From NCBI RefSeq assembly GCF_000151315.2, contig NW_011887297.1:1-64000 (forward strand): a stretch of 64,000 nt of DNA, in the 5' to 3' direction. The DNA comes from Capsaspora owczarzaki ATCC 30864 (Eukaryota; Opisthokonta; Filasterea). Made by a program: the position numbers and the translations under genes. The notes beneath the pieces are model-generated. The model was not told the DNA's origin, did not search any database, and was given only the letters and a program-made list of their open reading frames with translations. Of this stretch, positions 20,649-32,616 are shown one piece after another (the stretch's first letter is position 1; the number at the start of each line of letters is the position of its first letter).

Positions 20649-23600
20649 TCAATGCAACAGGTACGAAATGCAATTGTTGATCGCATAGTTGAGCTTCTCG
20701 CGGAGAATGTCGAGCGACGCGTACAATGGGAAGTCGACACGCATAAAGCAGGAGGCGGCCGTGATCAGGTGCGTGCAGGTGCCAATGCTACAGCTCGAGT
20801 CGCTTGTGCAACCAGTCAGCGTGATTTGGAGGTTAAAGTGCTGGCGGTTGGCGGGCAGACGCGAGCTGCCAGTGACAAAGTACAAGAACTTGCTCTTGTC
20901 TTGCGGAGACAGCTCCTCGAGAACCTGCCACAGCCAGCCCTCAAACTCGGCAGTCCGCTCGGGGGTGAGCCCCATGCGTCGGTGGAAGTGAATGCAGGCA
21001 CGCAAGTCCTCCATCTTGATGTTGGATCCGGAGCCGTTCAAAACAAACAAGAATTCCTCGGGGGTCAGGTAGCCGAGCAGTCCACGGGGCAGCGCGGCAA
21101 CAAAGCCCTCGCGCATGGCGTCGAGTGCAGGCTGGACGTTGGTCACCATCAAAAACTCGGCATGCAGCTTGAAGAACAGATGGGCGTTTTCAGCAGTCAC
21201 CAGCACGTCCTTGCCGCCAGGCATCAGCTCAACGGTGCCGCCGCCCTCCTCTTCGCTGCGCGAAATTTCAAATGTCTGCTCAATGTCGGCCCACTCGGCG
21301 TACGGCGCCCGCACAAAGTAGCTCAGCGACTCAAACTTTTGCACATTGTAGAAGGCCAGATCGTGCGAGTAAAGACGCTTGTCGAGCAAGTACTTGATCA
21401 CATGCCGATTGAATGTGAGGGGAATGGTGTGCTGCGTGGCGAGCGTCAATGCAATAAAGCGCCCAACGCATCGATACTGCTTGAGGATGGCAGCCCGGCG
21501 AGCATAATCGGCCGCTTTTTCAGGGGGGATGATTGGCTGGCCACTCGAGTTGACGGGCAACGTGGGGAGCTCAAACTCGGGGAAGTGGCGCGGCGAAAAG
21601 AAGCCCGCGTTGCCGGGTTCGTAGAAGAGCGAGTCGGCGTGCTTGTGCGGTTGGTTGCTGTTCATCGCAGCAGCCAACTGCGCCGCAGCCTTCCTGCCAG
21701 CCTCCGAGTTTGGTGCCGGAGGCGGCGCCATCAGAGCTTCGGCGACCGCCGTGAAGAAACCGCGCGTCACGCCAGCACCGCCACCGTCCTCGCGTGCAAA
21801 CCGAGCGGAGACGCTGGAGACGCGGCCCTCCGACCTTCCGAGTTGCTCAAACACGCCAGGCAAGATGTTCTCGCGGTCAACCTGCTCGAACGACATGGAC
21901 GAGCCGCCAGCCTCGCTCAACGACTCTGACATGAGGCGCTGGAAGTGCTCAATCTTGACGGTAAACTCGGCAAGTTGGACGACCTGCGAGTCGCGCTCTC
22001 GGGACAGCTCGGCAAAGAAGCAGCGGGCAAACAAGCGGAGTGCAAGGCACCAACGCGACATGAGGTCCTCGTACGACGCATCTTCCAGAGCCAAGGCCAC
22101 CAAAGCAGTCGAGCTCGCGCCGATGCTGGACTGATGCGTAATCGGATGGGTCGAATCGAGCGGCGACACTCCGACGCCGCTAATGGAAACGGGATGAGCG
22201 CCTTGCTGGGCACCCAGTTGGTGCGCTGGCGAGTGCGACATGTGCGAGTGAGCGGCGCCGTGTCCGTGTGCACCGCCGCCACCGCGACCCGCAGAATGGT
22301 ACGACCGGCCGACTTGGTCACGGGACTCGAGCCGAGAGATCAAAGTCATGCGCAGGTTGGACCGACCCAGTTGCTCGTCGCTCATGCCCAGCGCCATGAT
22401 GCCCGCCTTCTGGACATCCAACAGCGAAGGGTTGACTGCGATTGGGATGGTTGTTTTCAGCGGTGTCGACACGAGCGGCGAGCTCGGGTCTGCATCTCCC
22501 TGGACATATCCCTGGATGGACGCGGAGCGGTGGAAGAACGAGTCCATCTTTGTGACACGCTTCTGCGTCCCGGACGGCGTCGAAGGCAGCGACGGCGGCG
22601 ACTGTGCAGCCGCATCCGACACGCTCGGCGTGGAGGGCGTGCTAGTGCTGGGCGACAAGGCCGCAGAGGGTGCCAGCGGCTCGTTCAGCGACAGCGAGAT
22701 ACCGAGCGACTGGGACATGCGAGGCAGGTGCTTGAGCAAGAAGAAGAACGCGTCCACAATGTAGGCCAGAGACTTGGACCCGTGCACGTTCACCGCGGGT
22801 GTGAGACGGCCATGCTCGTGGTTGTGTGCTCGCAAAATGGACAAAATGGTGCCCGTCACGGTGCCCTTGCCCATCGGGAAGGGCATCACCAAGCCCTCGC
22901 GCAGCTGAGCTTCGAGCAAATCCATCGACGACGCAATCCAAGCCCACGGGGCACTCGCCATCCGGACGACAATGCGGTGAATCTCCTCCCGCACAAACGG
23001 CGTGTGGCGGACACGCCGGCGAACCGTGTACGAGTGCTTTGCGCCCGGGGATGCGTTGTTTGGCACTCCTTCCGAGGACAGCGCAATGCTGATGGCCGGG
23101 CTGGACGCGGCTTCATCGGCAACCACGTTGGCCGAGCCGACACTGGACAAGGCCGCAGCGTTTTCAGACACGGCATCATTCTTGTGCGAGAGCTTGGCCT
23201 CGTACCCGTGCGCCAGCTCGGCCACTTCTTTGAGGATGCGAGAGAAGATGCTGGTGAGAATCTGGGCTCCTTTCGTCTTGTTTTCTTCCGTGATGGGTGT
23301 CTGGGCCCACTCGAGAGACTGCCGGTCCACCGTCTCGATCGGAATCGCTTGGCCCGGCTTGAGCGTCGGGCGGTTGAACACGGCCCACTTGCGCGCTCGG
23401 AGAGGGTCGCGACCGGGGAGAAGCAGTCGATGCTCGGCCGGCGACAGAGACCCTTGCTGCAGGATGGCAAAAAGCGCGCGTCCGCTCTCGGAGAGCTCCC
23501 GCACGGCAACCAGCGGGAAGGCATCAAAGACACGTCGGCAGTTGGCAGCCACAATCGACAACTCGAGGGCGACCGCCCCGTTGGTGATGAAATTGTTGCC

Positions 23601-26600
23601 AAACGAGAATCCGGACGTTTGAATTTCAAACTTTGGCCGCTCCGCCTCCGGCACAGACAGATAGTGGGTGATGAAAACGCGAACGACCGAGCGCACAAAC
23701 CGTCCTTGGATGTTGGGGAGCGACATGGCAAGAGACGGCGACGCGTTTCGCGAGGCCTCAAAGAACGGCGAGGCAGCGTCGTCAACAAGCACGGCCGCAG
23801 AAGACGGTTGCGAGGTCTCTGGCGCATCCAGCTTGTCCGATCCGGCAAAAATGCAATCAATGATGCGATCGACCAGCCCAGGCCCTTGCTGCATCATCAA
23901 GAACACCAAATCATCCAACTTGGACACGGCTGCGGGCGCGTCTTGCTGGGCCGCCTGCTCGGCACTGACCAGGGTGCTGCCTTCAGCGGTTGCCGGTGCA
24001 TCCTCGCTTGCTGCGGCAACACGCTGCAGGGCAGGCCGCGACCGGCGGGACGCCTCGTCTGCAGAGCTAGATCGCGATGTTGAAGGTTCGGAGGTGGTTG
24101 TAGCAGTGCCGGACGTGCTGGCTGCGGTTGAGGTGCTGGCTGCGGTTGAGGTGCTGGCTGCGGTTGAGGTGCTGGCTGCGGCTGACGCGCTGGCTGCTGC
24201 CGATGTGCTCGCTGCGGCCGGAGCAGAGGCCTCGCTGGCGCTGGCCTTGGCGCGGGCCTTTTCGCGCAGAGCCAATCCATGCGCCACAACATCGGCCAAA
24301 CGGGGCTCGACGTCATCACAGAGCTCGGCCAAGAGCGAAGATTGCAGAGAGGCCCAGCTGAACCCAGCTGAACAGCGGAGCCCAGGCGTCCAGCAAATCA
24401 GCATACTTTGTGCCAGAGGACTGATTGTCGGCAAACTCGGCAAAGCCCTGTTCCGGCGTGCGATTGAGACGCTCCAAAGTCTCGGTGATGGTGGCTTGCA
24501 TTGCAGCCGCGTCCTGATTGTTATTGTTCCCGAACCCCCCAAAGCCACCGTTGTTGGCCGGGGCAGGTCCGCTTGTGGAACCCAACGAGCAGGTCGATTT
24601 GACCAGCGACGACTGCAAAAAGACGTGCAGAGGCGTTTCGCACGTCAAGTTGAGCTGGGTGAGCAACGGAGGGTGCAACGCGACCAGCTTGCCAACCACA
24701 GCCTTGAAGACCGCGCCAGAGGGATAGCTCGTGTGCGATGCAAAGGCGGCAAGCAAATGCAAAGGCGAGTTGCCACGCCAGTCGGATGGAATGATGCACT
24801 GCTGCGCCAACGCCTTGGCGTCGGGCCGCGCTTCAATCAGCTCGAGGAGCTTCAGCGCAGGGTCGAGGCCGCCGCTGTAGATGGCGCGAAGGAAGGGAGT
24901 CATCTTGTTGTCATCAAGCTGACTGAGCGTCGTCGGCACAAACTCGAGGCAAAACTTGATGAGATCGTCCGTGAGCGCAAGTCGCGAAGCAGCAGTTGCA
25001 CCAGAACGGCTCGCGTGGCTGGGGAGCAGGCTGCAGCAAGGCGAGGGCAGCGCATTTGCGCCACAGTCGCAGAAAAAGTCGCCAACAAGCTCCTCGGAAA
25101 CGCGATGGCCCTTGTGGCAGGTGAGAATGCAAACTTCGCATGCAGCCAGAATGCTGCTGCCGTTCTGCGCACGAGGCTTGCAGTCGTGGCAAACGTAGTA
25201 GTACTGGTTCTTGAACTGCGATCCAGTGGCCGGGAAGGTGCACCAATTCAGCTGCAAGAGACGCTGCACCGTGTGTGTTGCGGGCTCGATTGGGTTGGCA
25301 CTGAGGTAGCTGCTGACGCTGCTCCCAAACTGACCCGTGTTGGCCATGATGCGGTGCAAAAGCATCCCGTCGTCGGTCTTGGTCGAGTCGGACACAAAGG
25401 ACTCGACTCGAGACAACAGGGACACGCGACTGCTCGCCGAGCCAGCAGCCAGGAGCTCTTGCACCTGCTTTCGCACGGCGGCAAGCAACTGGGCTGCAGA
25501 GGCATCCATCGGTGCGTCAAGCGCGTTCGTGAAAGGCGTCAGCGACTTGCCGTTCACACGTGTCAGACACTCGGGCACGGTTGTCAGACCAAGGCGAACA
25601 ATGACATCCAAAAGCGGGGAAGCGCCAGGATGGATGCTGTCCAGGAGATGGTGCAAAGCTCCATTGCCTTCATCGTCCGGGGTGGTCAGCAGGTGGCGCA
25701 AGTGCGTGTCGCCCTGCTCCTCAAACTTGTGCAACACACGAAGAGCGAGGGGTGTGTTTTGGCACTTGATCGCATGCAAGAATGGCGTCACGGTCGAGGT
25801 CGAGATTGCCTTGGTGCCAAAGTGGACACTGGAAACAGATCGATACAGCAAGGCCGGCTGATGGTCGAGCATAAAGTCAACCAGCGACGTCAAACTGTGC
25901 TTGATCGACATGATTGTAACCACGCGGCGGGCTACTTCTTTCTTGAGAATCAGTCCCAGAGGCACTGTGGCGGACTCAATCGAGTCTGTGTGCTCTGGTT
26001 GCAACGCCAACACAAAGCGCACGACGGAGGCCACCTGGCCCAGAGGGAGGCTGGACGCCGTCTTGCCCGAAGGCTGGGCCGCATCTCGCACGGCAGCCAA
26101 CACGGCGACCGGCACCAACGTCTCTGCGGTGATGCTGGAGAGCGGAGGCGACTGCGCGAGGGCGAACGCGGTGAAGGCGGGCACGTTGCGCAGCGTGGTG
26201 GTACTGGTTGTTGTCGTGGCGGAGCTGGTGCCGCTGTTGCCGCTGCTTTTCAGCGCCGCCTGGGCGCCAGTCTGGTCCGTCGAAGACGCCTCTGACGGAG
26301 CTTGGGCGGAAGACGCAGCCGATTTGGAAGCGTCGGTGGTGAAACCGAATGCAAATCGCGCAACAGGAACAGGAGCCTCGGTCTTTTGGGTGGGAAACAG
26401 CGAAAACGCCGACGCCGCAAACAGAGGTCGAGTCGCTTGGGTTGGCTCGCCCGACATGAGAAGTGTGGGATCGAGCATTGCGTCCAGGTCGACATCGAAA
26501 AGATCAGCGCCAGGGGTAGCCCAAAGGATTGGAGCCGACGGTGATGACTTTTTGGTGTCTGGCGTCGTGCTAGGCAGGCCAGTGGAAGCTGAGTCTGCGG

Positions 26601-29600
26601 AGGGCTTTGAGGACGTTGACTTGAAGCTGAGAGCGCTGATAAACCCGGCCACTGCACCGGGATTGCGATTGTGGCCAACGGTAAAGCCAACGTGGGCGGC
26701 GCCATTGAGTTGGTCCAGGAAGGACAACACAAGATCGTTGAGCTCGCAAGAAAGCACCGCGTTGCGGTTTGTGTTTCGATCAATGTACACACGCAGCGTG
26801 CTTCCCTCAAGCGTGAGGTGCACATCATGCGCCAAACCGTCGCCCATATTGGGCACAGTGGTGAACTCGGTAGCCGTCGCTGCGAGCGCAAAAGCAAGGC
26901 TGGCCGAGTTGGTGGGCTCGTCGGCAGCCGGGTTGCCCCAGCAGGAATGAATGGCCACCAGCCAGGACTGGCTCGTACCGGGCCGGAAGTCGATTGCGAG
27001 GCTCTGGGGCATTCCATCATACCCGATGCCGTCGAAGCCTTCGCCCACTGCAGTGAGACCAACTGTTTGAAGGACGAAGGCAAACCCTCGCACGACGGGG
27101 TCGGCATTGGAAGCGTTGCGCGGGAGCGTCACGGTAAAGTCTGCTTCAAACCCGCCTTTGACTTGCATCGGGCGCTTGAGCCAAATGGCTCCGACAGCTT
27201 CAGCAGGAGCCGAAGAAGTCGCCGCGCCAGCTGGAAACCCAAACTCGAGCCTCGAATTGTCATGCTTGGCGCCGTGCAACGTGACGAACTTGTCAGCAGC
27301 GAGTGGCTGGCCTGCCGCCCAAGTGAACTCGTCTGGAGATGCGGATGCTTCGGACGACGAAGCGGCAGCTCCTGTTGTTGTTGTTGTTGTTGTTGTTGTG
27401 GTCGAAGGAGCAGCAGCAGCAGCATTGGCGCCAGTCACGACCTTGTCAAGAATAGCCTTCGACCGCTCCACCTCGAGAAGGGCAACGAGGGAGTCGCTCA
27501 AGGTACCAGCCAGGGCGACCTGCTGGTCTGACGTCGTGACCGAGTTCAACGAGCGAGTCATGTAACGCAGCAACAAGGGAGCCAGTGCCAGACGGTCATC
27601 CCACAGCGCTGCTTCGAGAGGGGTGGTGCCATTGCTGTCGCGCTCGAACAGTAGAGTCCGAGCAAACTCGTCCGACAGGTGCGGCGCACTGAGGATGGTG
27701 TGTGCCATTTGGACGCTGACGCACAAATGAAGCACATTGCGATTAGACGGCGCGCGCTCAGACAGCATCGCCTCAAGCTCTGCACCGCTCTGGATGGCCT
27801 TGAGCAAGGTCGAGACTTGCTCAGTGTCATCGGCGCGAATCGCAGGCAGCAGGCGTTGCTGCTGAAGCATCAACAAGACGTAGCCACCACCAAGGTAGCC
27901 AACACCAGTGCAAAACCGCGTGGGTGGACACGAAGCAGAATCCGCGCTGTTCCACGCCCGCGAGCCGTCGGCACCAAACCCGTGCAGGAATCCGTCAAGC
28001 CCACGCGCAAAGATGGTATGACTCGGGCCAATCACGATACGGTCAGCGGGCTCCTTGGGAGCGCGCTTGGACGGCAGCCCCGCATCACGCTTCGCATCAG
28101 CCTTGTGGTTGGAGACCTCAATGTGCTGGAAGAGCTGGTTGCGAGAGGAAAACCGCTTGCTGCAGACACGGCAAGAGTACTTCTCGGCCTGCGTCTCGCT
28201 GACCTTGGAAGGGTTGCGGGCGTCGGCCGACTTGTACAAGACACACGAGCTGCGACCGTCCTCAGCCGTGCGAAGAAGATAAATGCCAGACCAGTCGACC
28301 GCAACAGACGTCACACGGTGATGGGCCGAAGCAGAATCGGGATTGTACACGGGCTCGGGCACCGCCACCGGGTAGGGTTGAATGAGTTCGAAAATCCTGT
28401 CAATCACCAGCTCAGCATCGCTGTGAAGCGTAGACGACTGCACCGAAACAATCTCGCTGGTCTTGAACACTCGGAGATTGCTGGCACTGGCGGCGTCAGA
28501 CGCGGGCGAGGGCGAATCCTCGGCGGGGAACGGCCGGACGACCGCAAACGCCGCGTCGATGGCAATCACCTCACCCAAAGGCTTGGGAGGTGCGTGCACA
28601 CCTCGCGTGACAAACACAAAGCTCTTCTCGTCCCAGTCCTCGTTGTTCGTCGAGTCGCTGCTCGAAGAGGTGGTGCCGCTGCTGCTGCTGCCGCCTGCCG
28701 CAGGTGCAGGGGCAGGTGCGGGTGAGGCGGAAGAAGGTTCGGTAGTCGAGGCGCTTCCGGCATTGCCAGCGGCTGGGGCGGCGCTTCCAAAGCCAGAGCT
28801 AGTAGTGCCAAAGCCAGAGCTGGTGGTGCCAAACCCAGAGCTCGTGCCAAACCCAGAGCTCGTGCCAAACCCAGAGCCAGAGCTGGTACCAAAGCCAGAG
28901 CCAGAGCTGGTGCCAAAGCCAGTGCTAGTGGTGCCAAAGCCAGTGCTAGTGGTGCCAAAGCCACTGCCAAATGTCGTCGTGGCAGGAGCGCCAAACAGAC
29001 CGCCGCTGCTGCTGCTACCAAAGCCAGTGCTCGTGTTGCCGCCAAAGCCGGTACTGGTGGTGCCAAAGCCGGTACTGGTGGTGCCAAAGCCGGTACTGGT
29101 GGTGCCAAAGCCACCGCCAAACGAAGGAGCAGGAGTAGAACCAAATGTAGAAGTGCCGGCAGGAGCGCCAAACAGACCACCACCGCTGCCGCTACCAAAG
29201 GTGGTAGAGCCAAAGCGAGGGCCGCTGTTGTTGTTGTTGTTGTTGTTCACAATAAAGCCTGTCGTGCCTGCACTGCTAAAACCACCGCCAGAACTGGTAT
29301 TGGTGTTGCCAAAGAGGCTGCTACCAGTGTTGGTATTTGCGTTGCCAAACAAGCCGCCTCCAGTGTTGGTATTGGCGTTGCCAAACAAGCCGCCTCCAGT
29401 GTTGGTATTGGTGTTGCCAAAGAGGCCGCCGCCAGTGTTGGTATTGGTGTTGCCAAAGAGGCCGCCGCCGCCGCTACCAAAGCCAGTGTTGCCCGAGCTG
29501 CCAAAGCCAGTGTTGCCCGAGTTGCCAAAAAGACTACCGCCCGAGCTCCCAAAGCCGGTGTTCGAGCTACCAAAGCCCGTGCTCGAGCTCCCAAAGCCCG

Positions 29601-31383
29601 TGCTCGAGCTACCAAAGCCAGTGTTGCTCGAGTTTCCAAAGCCGGTGAATGTTCCGCCAAAGGCGCTCTGCGGAGCGTTGGTGTTGGCATTGTTGCTGTT
29701 GTTGTTGTTGTTGCTGCTGCTGCTGTTATCAGTTGAGGTCGGAACCTCAAGTTCCGTAGGGGGCGATGGAGGTTGCATGGGGCTGTCATCGTCAACCACG
29801 CTCGTCGCAGTGACGAGGCCTCGTCGAGCGGTCGGAGCAGCCGAGGCTTCTTCTGAGGTCGTGTTGGCGGACGGTGCACTTGCTGCGCTCGTGTCGGCAG
29901 AAGGAACCGCATCTACCGTCGAAGATGCAGCAACGACTTGCTTGAGCGACTGGGAAGTCAGCGGCTTGAACACGTAGTTTCCGCTGGCAGACCGCGTGGC
30001 CGACTGCAACAGGCCAAGCCGCGGAACACCTCGGGAGCACCTGAAGGCAAGCACACGCGTGGGCGCAGCAGTGGCGGAATCGTTTTGACGCGACGCGTCC
30101 TTCTTGACCAGAATTGCATCGCCAACTTTCACTGTCGTCTCCGAGTCTTTGCTGGAAGTCGACGCAGCGGTGGTCGACTTGACGCGCGTGCGCAACACGT
30201 CCAGCGATTCGCTGGGATTCCCGAGCAATCCCCACCAGTAGGTGCAGCCGCCTTGGGTGAGCACGCAGGTTGCAAGCTCCGTGACTGCGACTTGCGCAAT
30301 GGGGTCGTCCGCAAAATTGACGGGAACGCGCGCGGGAGTCTCCTCGGCGCTGGCCTGCGCAAGCTTGCTGGTCTGGTCGCCGAACGACCCGAGCGTGTGC
30401 TCGAGTCGCGCAAAGATGGACTCGGTGCCACCACCAAGGTCATCGGCATACATGTGCAAGCGTGTGTCCGCCCACGTAGCAACTCTCCCGGTGGAGGAGA
30501 CGACTGTCGCTCGGAAAAAGCTGGACGCGAGCATGGTCAGCTTCTCGCCATCCGCCACGGCAAGGCCAAGCCAATCCATGCGGGGATGCACGCCACGAAC
30601 GTACGAGGGCTCGCCCGTCTGCGCCACGTCGCCGGCCGCGGGCCACGTCCAGTGGTACAGCAGTCCATCGCGGCCCAGCGCCACCAAGTCAGAGTGCATT
30701 GCTGAAATGGCGACGAACGCGCCACCGGCAACGCTCGCAACACCGTCACTTGTCGGGCGCCACCAGTGGGTGTGTTTGGCATCAATGGTGCGGTTGACTT
30801 TTGCGGTTGAGCTCGAGTTGTACACGCTCGCAAAGGTCGCGGCGATGCAGATGGCCCCGTCCACAAGAAGGGCAGTGAAGCGATTCCCCAGACACGCTTG
30901 CGCAACGCGCGTTGGATCAACACCCTCCACCACGAATGCCGTCTGCGACGAGTACGCGTTCATCAGTTCTGGCGGTTTGACGTCGCTTCCAGTTCCAGTG
31001 GGCGTGCTGATGAGGTGCATGCACGAGCCTGTGTGAGTGAGTGAGAGTTGCGGGCGAGATGCAGATGCGATTCGGATGCAGATGAGCGAAATGGAACACA
31101 GAAACGCAAGATACAAAAAGCCCAAAATCAAAACAGACGACGACTCACTGGTGTCCAGAATGGCGGGCAACGCAGCAAAGCTGGGAAGAGAGGACGGATT
31201 GCCTGGCGCCGCTGAGAGACCGGGAGCAGTCACTGACAAAGACGAAGACGCTGCCTGCGAAGAAGCGGCTGCAGACGGCTGAGCATTCACCGTCAGCGCA
31301 GTCATGATGGACGCGGTAGAGGAAAAGCCACCGCGAGCACCTCGCGACGCGCCTCCACGCGCCGACAGTCCACGCCTCGACAT
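20649..31383 (-). CDS. UBR5: Giant UBR5/HYD-type HECT E3 ubiquitin ligase with FG repeats, ankyrin and lectin-like modules
   Basis: Two exons: 31383-31149 and 31028-20649, interrupted near 24360 by a 10-bp tandem duplication that breaks the frame; without it the protein would be about 3,534 residues (human UBR5 2,799). Approximate order: RCC1-like region (90-400; HSDLVALGRDGLLYHWTW, ATWADTRL and CTYWWG, as in UBR5); FG/GLFG repeats (530-825); a C2H2/U1-like finger (CRVC, HIEVSNH, near 1030-1050); ankyrin-like repeats (1175-1235); an L-type-lectin-like domain (1320-1560; GFAFVLQ, GIGYDGMPQSLAIDF, VGFTVGHN); more ankyrin-like helices; a UBR box (2005-2080; YYYVCHDC, CHKGHRV, DFFCDCG); Ala/Ser/Thr-rich linkers; and HECT (about 3130-3534; FAREDGGGAGVTRGFF). 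The catalytic Cys lies in TAASCFMRVDFPLY (codon 20748-20750). It should recognise N-degrons through the UBR box and transfer ubiquitin through the HECT thioester. I see neither the UBA nor the MLLE domain of animal UBR5. Confidence 0.9.
24118..24215 (-). repeat. 18-bp coding minisatellite (Ala/Ser/Thr linker)
   Basis: About four to five tandem units of CTGGCTGCGGTTGAGGTG and variants, encoding repeated AASTST-like residues in the linker between UBR box and HECT domain. Confidence 0.88.
24352..24371 (-). repeat. 10-bp tandem duplication that breaks the UBR5-like frame
   Basis: The decamer CCAGCTGAAC (minus-strand GTTCAGCTGG) occurs twice in tandem. With both copies the upstream frame terminates about 15 codons later; with one copy the two long frames join exactly as LFSWASLQSSLLAEL. 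Confidence 0.9.
28770..29690 (-). repeat. FG/GLFG repeat-coding region within the UBR5-like gene
   Basis: In frame with the ligase, this encodes roughly 35 FG dipeptides, including about six GLFG units, in Ser/Thr/Gly/Asn spacers such as TGFGSSSTGFG and GLFGNTNTNTGG. The composition (no acidic residues, almost no charge) matches nucleoporin FG domains. The DNA is a degenerate minisatellite of 24-36 bp units. Confidence 0.93.
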
Positions 31384-32151
31384 TGTGCTTCAAAGAGAAG
31401 AAAGGTTTCTGCAAGCAAGGGAAACGCAAGCACAGCGCAATCGGAAAGTGAGTGAGACAAATCGAGTGAATTGGGGGAAAAAAAAAAAAAAAAAAAAAAC
31501 AATGGAAAAATCAACAATCGGATGGAAAAAAAAAAAAACAATGGAAAAGAAAAAGAAAAAAAAAAAGCGGGCCAAATGATGACAAGGCGATCAGCGTCGG
31601 AGAAAAGAGCAGCGACGATGTCCACGACGCAAGCGAGGCGCGTGAATACAGCAAAGGCAACCACACCAACGGGGATGGGGTGCATCGCCGCAAACTCAGC
31701 GACGCGGGCGCAAACGCAACTCACAGAAAAAAAAAAAAAACAATAAATCACAAAATAAAATAAAACAAATAGGTTGAACGGGGAAAGTACGAGATCTCGC
31801 ATCCAGGTGCGATGCTGGTGGATGGGACCGACGAGGCAACGGCGGTGGAGAGTGGATGGATGTCAAAGAGGGGAAAGCAGCCGGGTTGCCAATGGGGAGG
31901 AAGCAGTCTGCAAACCGGAACGAGTCCAAAAACTTGCAACAATCAAGCCAAAAAAAAAAAAAAAAAAAAAAAATAGAAAAACCTCTCTTGCAAGCATCAC
32001 GGCGAAGAAAGCGCAGGGAAGGGGTGGAAGAGAGGGCGGTGCTGCGTGTCAGATCAGAGCACAGATCGATCTTGCATGTCGCCTCGGAAAGAATTGTGCG
32101 CGCGGAAGAGTGAACAACAAAAAAAAACAAAGTGGATCTTTTGCAACTTAC

Positions 32152-32182
<31 letters not shown>

Positions 32183-32616
32183 GGATAGAATGACTGCACC
32201 ATGATTGGGATTCCAAATACAATCACAGACAACGCCAGACCATCAACCAGTCAGGAAAAAAGCCCCATACTCTTCGCAAGGACAGAAACCAAAACAAAAA
32301 AAACAGACGCACAGAGACGCTTGCGTCACAACCCGAAACTCAGCAAATCGAGCGAAATCCTGCGCTCGTGTTTGAAATTCCGGCTGGCTTTGGTGCTTCT
32401 CGTCATTCGCGCTACTTGTTCTTCTCCTCACGTCTTGCTTTTTTTGGTTTCACGTTGCATCTAGTCCGTCTTTTCATCAGTGGCAGACTCCGCTTTGACC
32501 TTTTTTTTTTTTTTTTTTTTTTTCTCCTTTCCTTTGATTTTCCATTCAAATACTTTTTTTTTTTTTTTTTTTGGTGCTCCTATTTGTCGAGCGCCACAGC
32601 ATCTTTTTGTTCAAAA
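31384..32616. promoter_or_regulatory. Divergent promoter region with long homopolymer tracts
   Basis: 1.2 kb between the UBR5-like gene (-) and the 315-aa gene (+). It contains A runs of about 20 or more near 31480, 31951 and 32150, and T runs near 32503 and 32552. No gene recognised. Both transcripts presumably start here. Confidence 0.45.

Noticed and set aside
21945-26295. Long plus-strand open frames (over 700 and 870 codons) opposite the HECT/UBR5-like gene
   Set aside because: They lie entirely antisense to a gene with recognisable domains, have Arg/Gly-rich unnatural composition and arise from its GC-rich codon bias.
28463-29977. Plus-strand 500-codon frame of Pro-Lys-Pro-Val-Leu-Val repeats
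   Set aside because: It is the antisense reading of the FG-repeat minisatellite; the FG frame is continuous with conserved domains.
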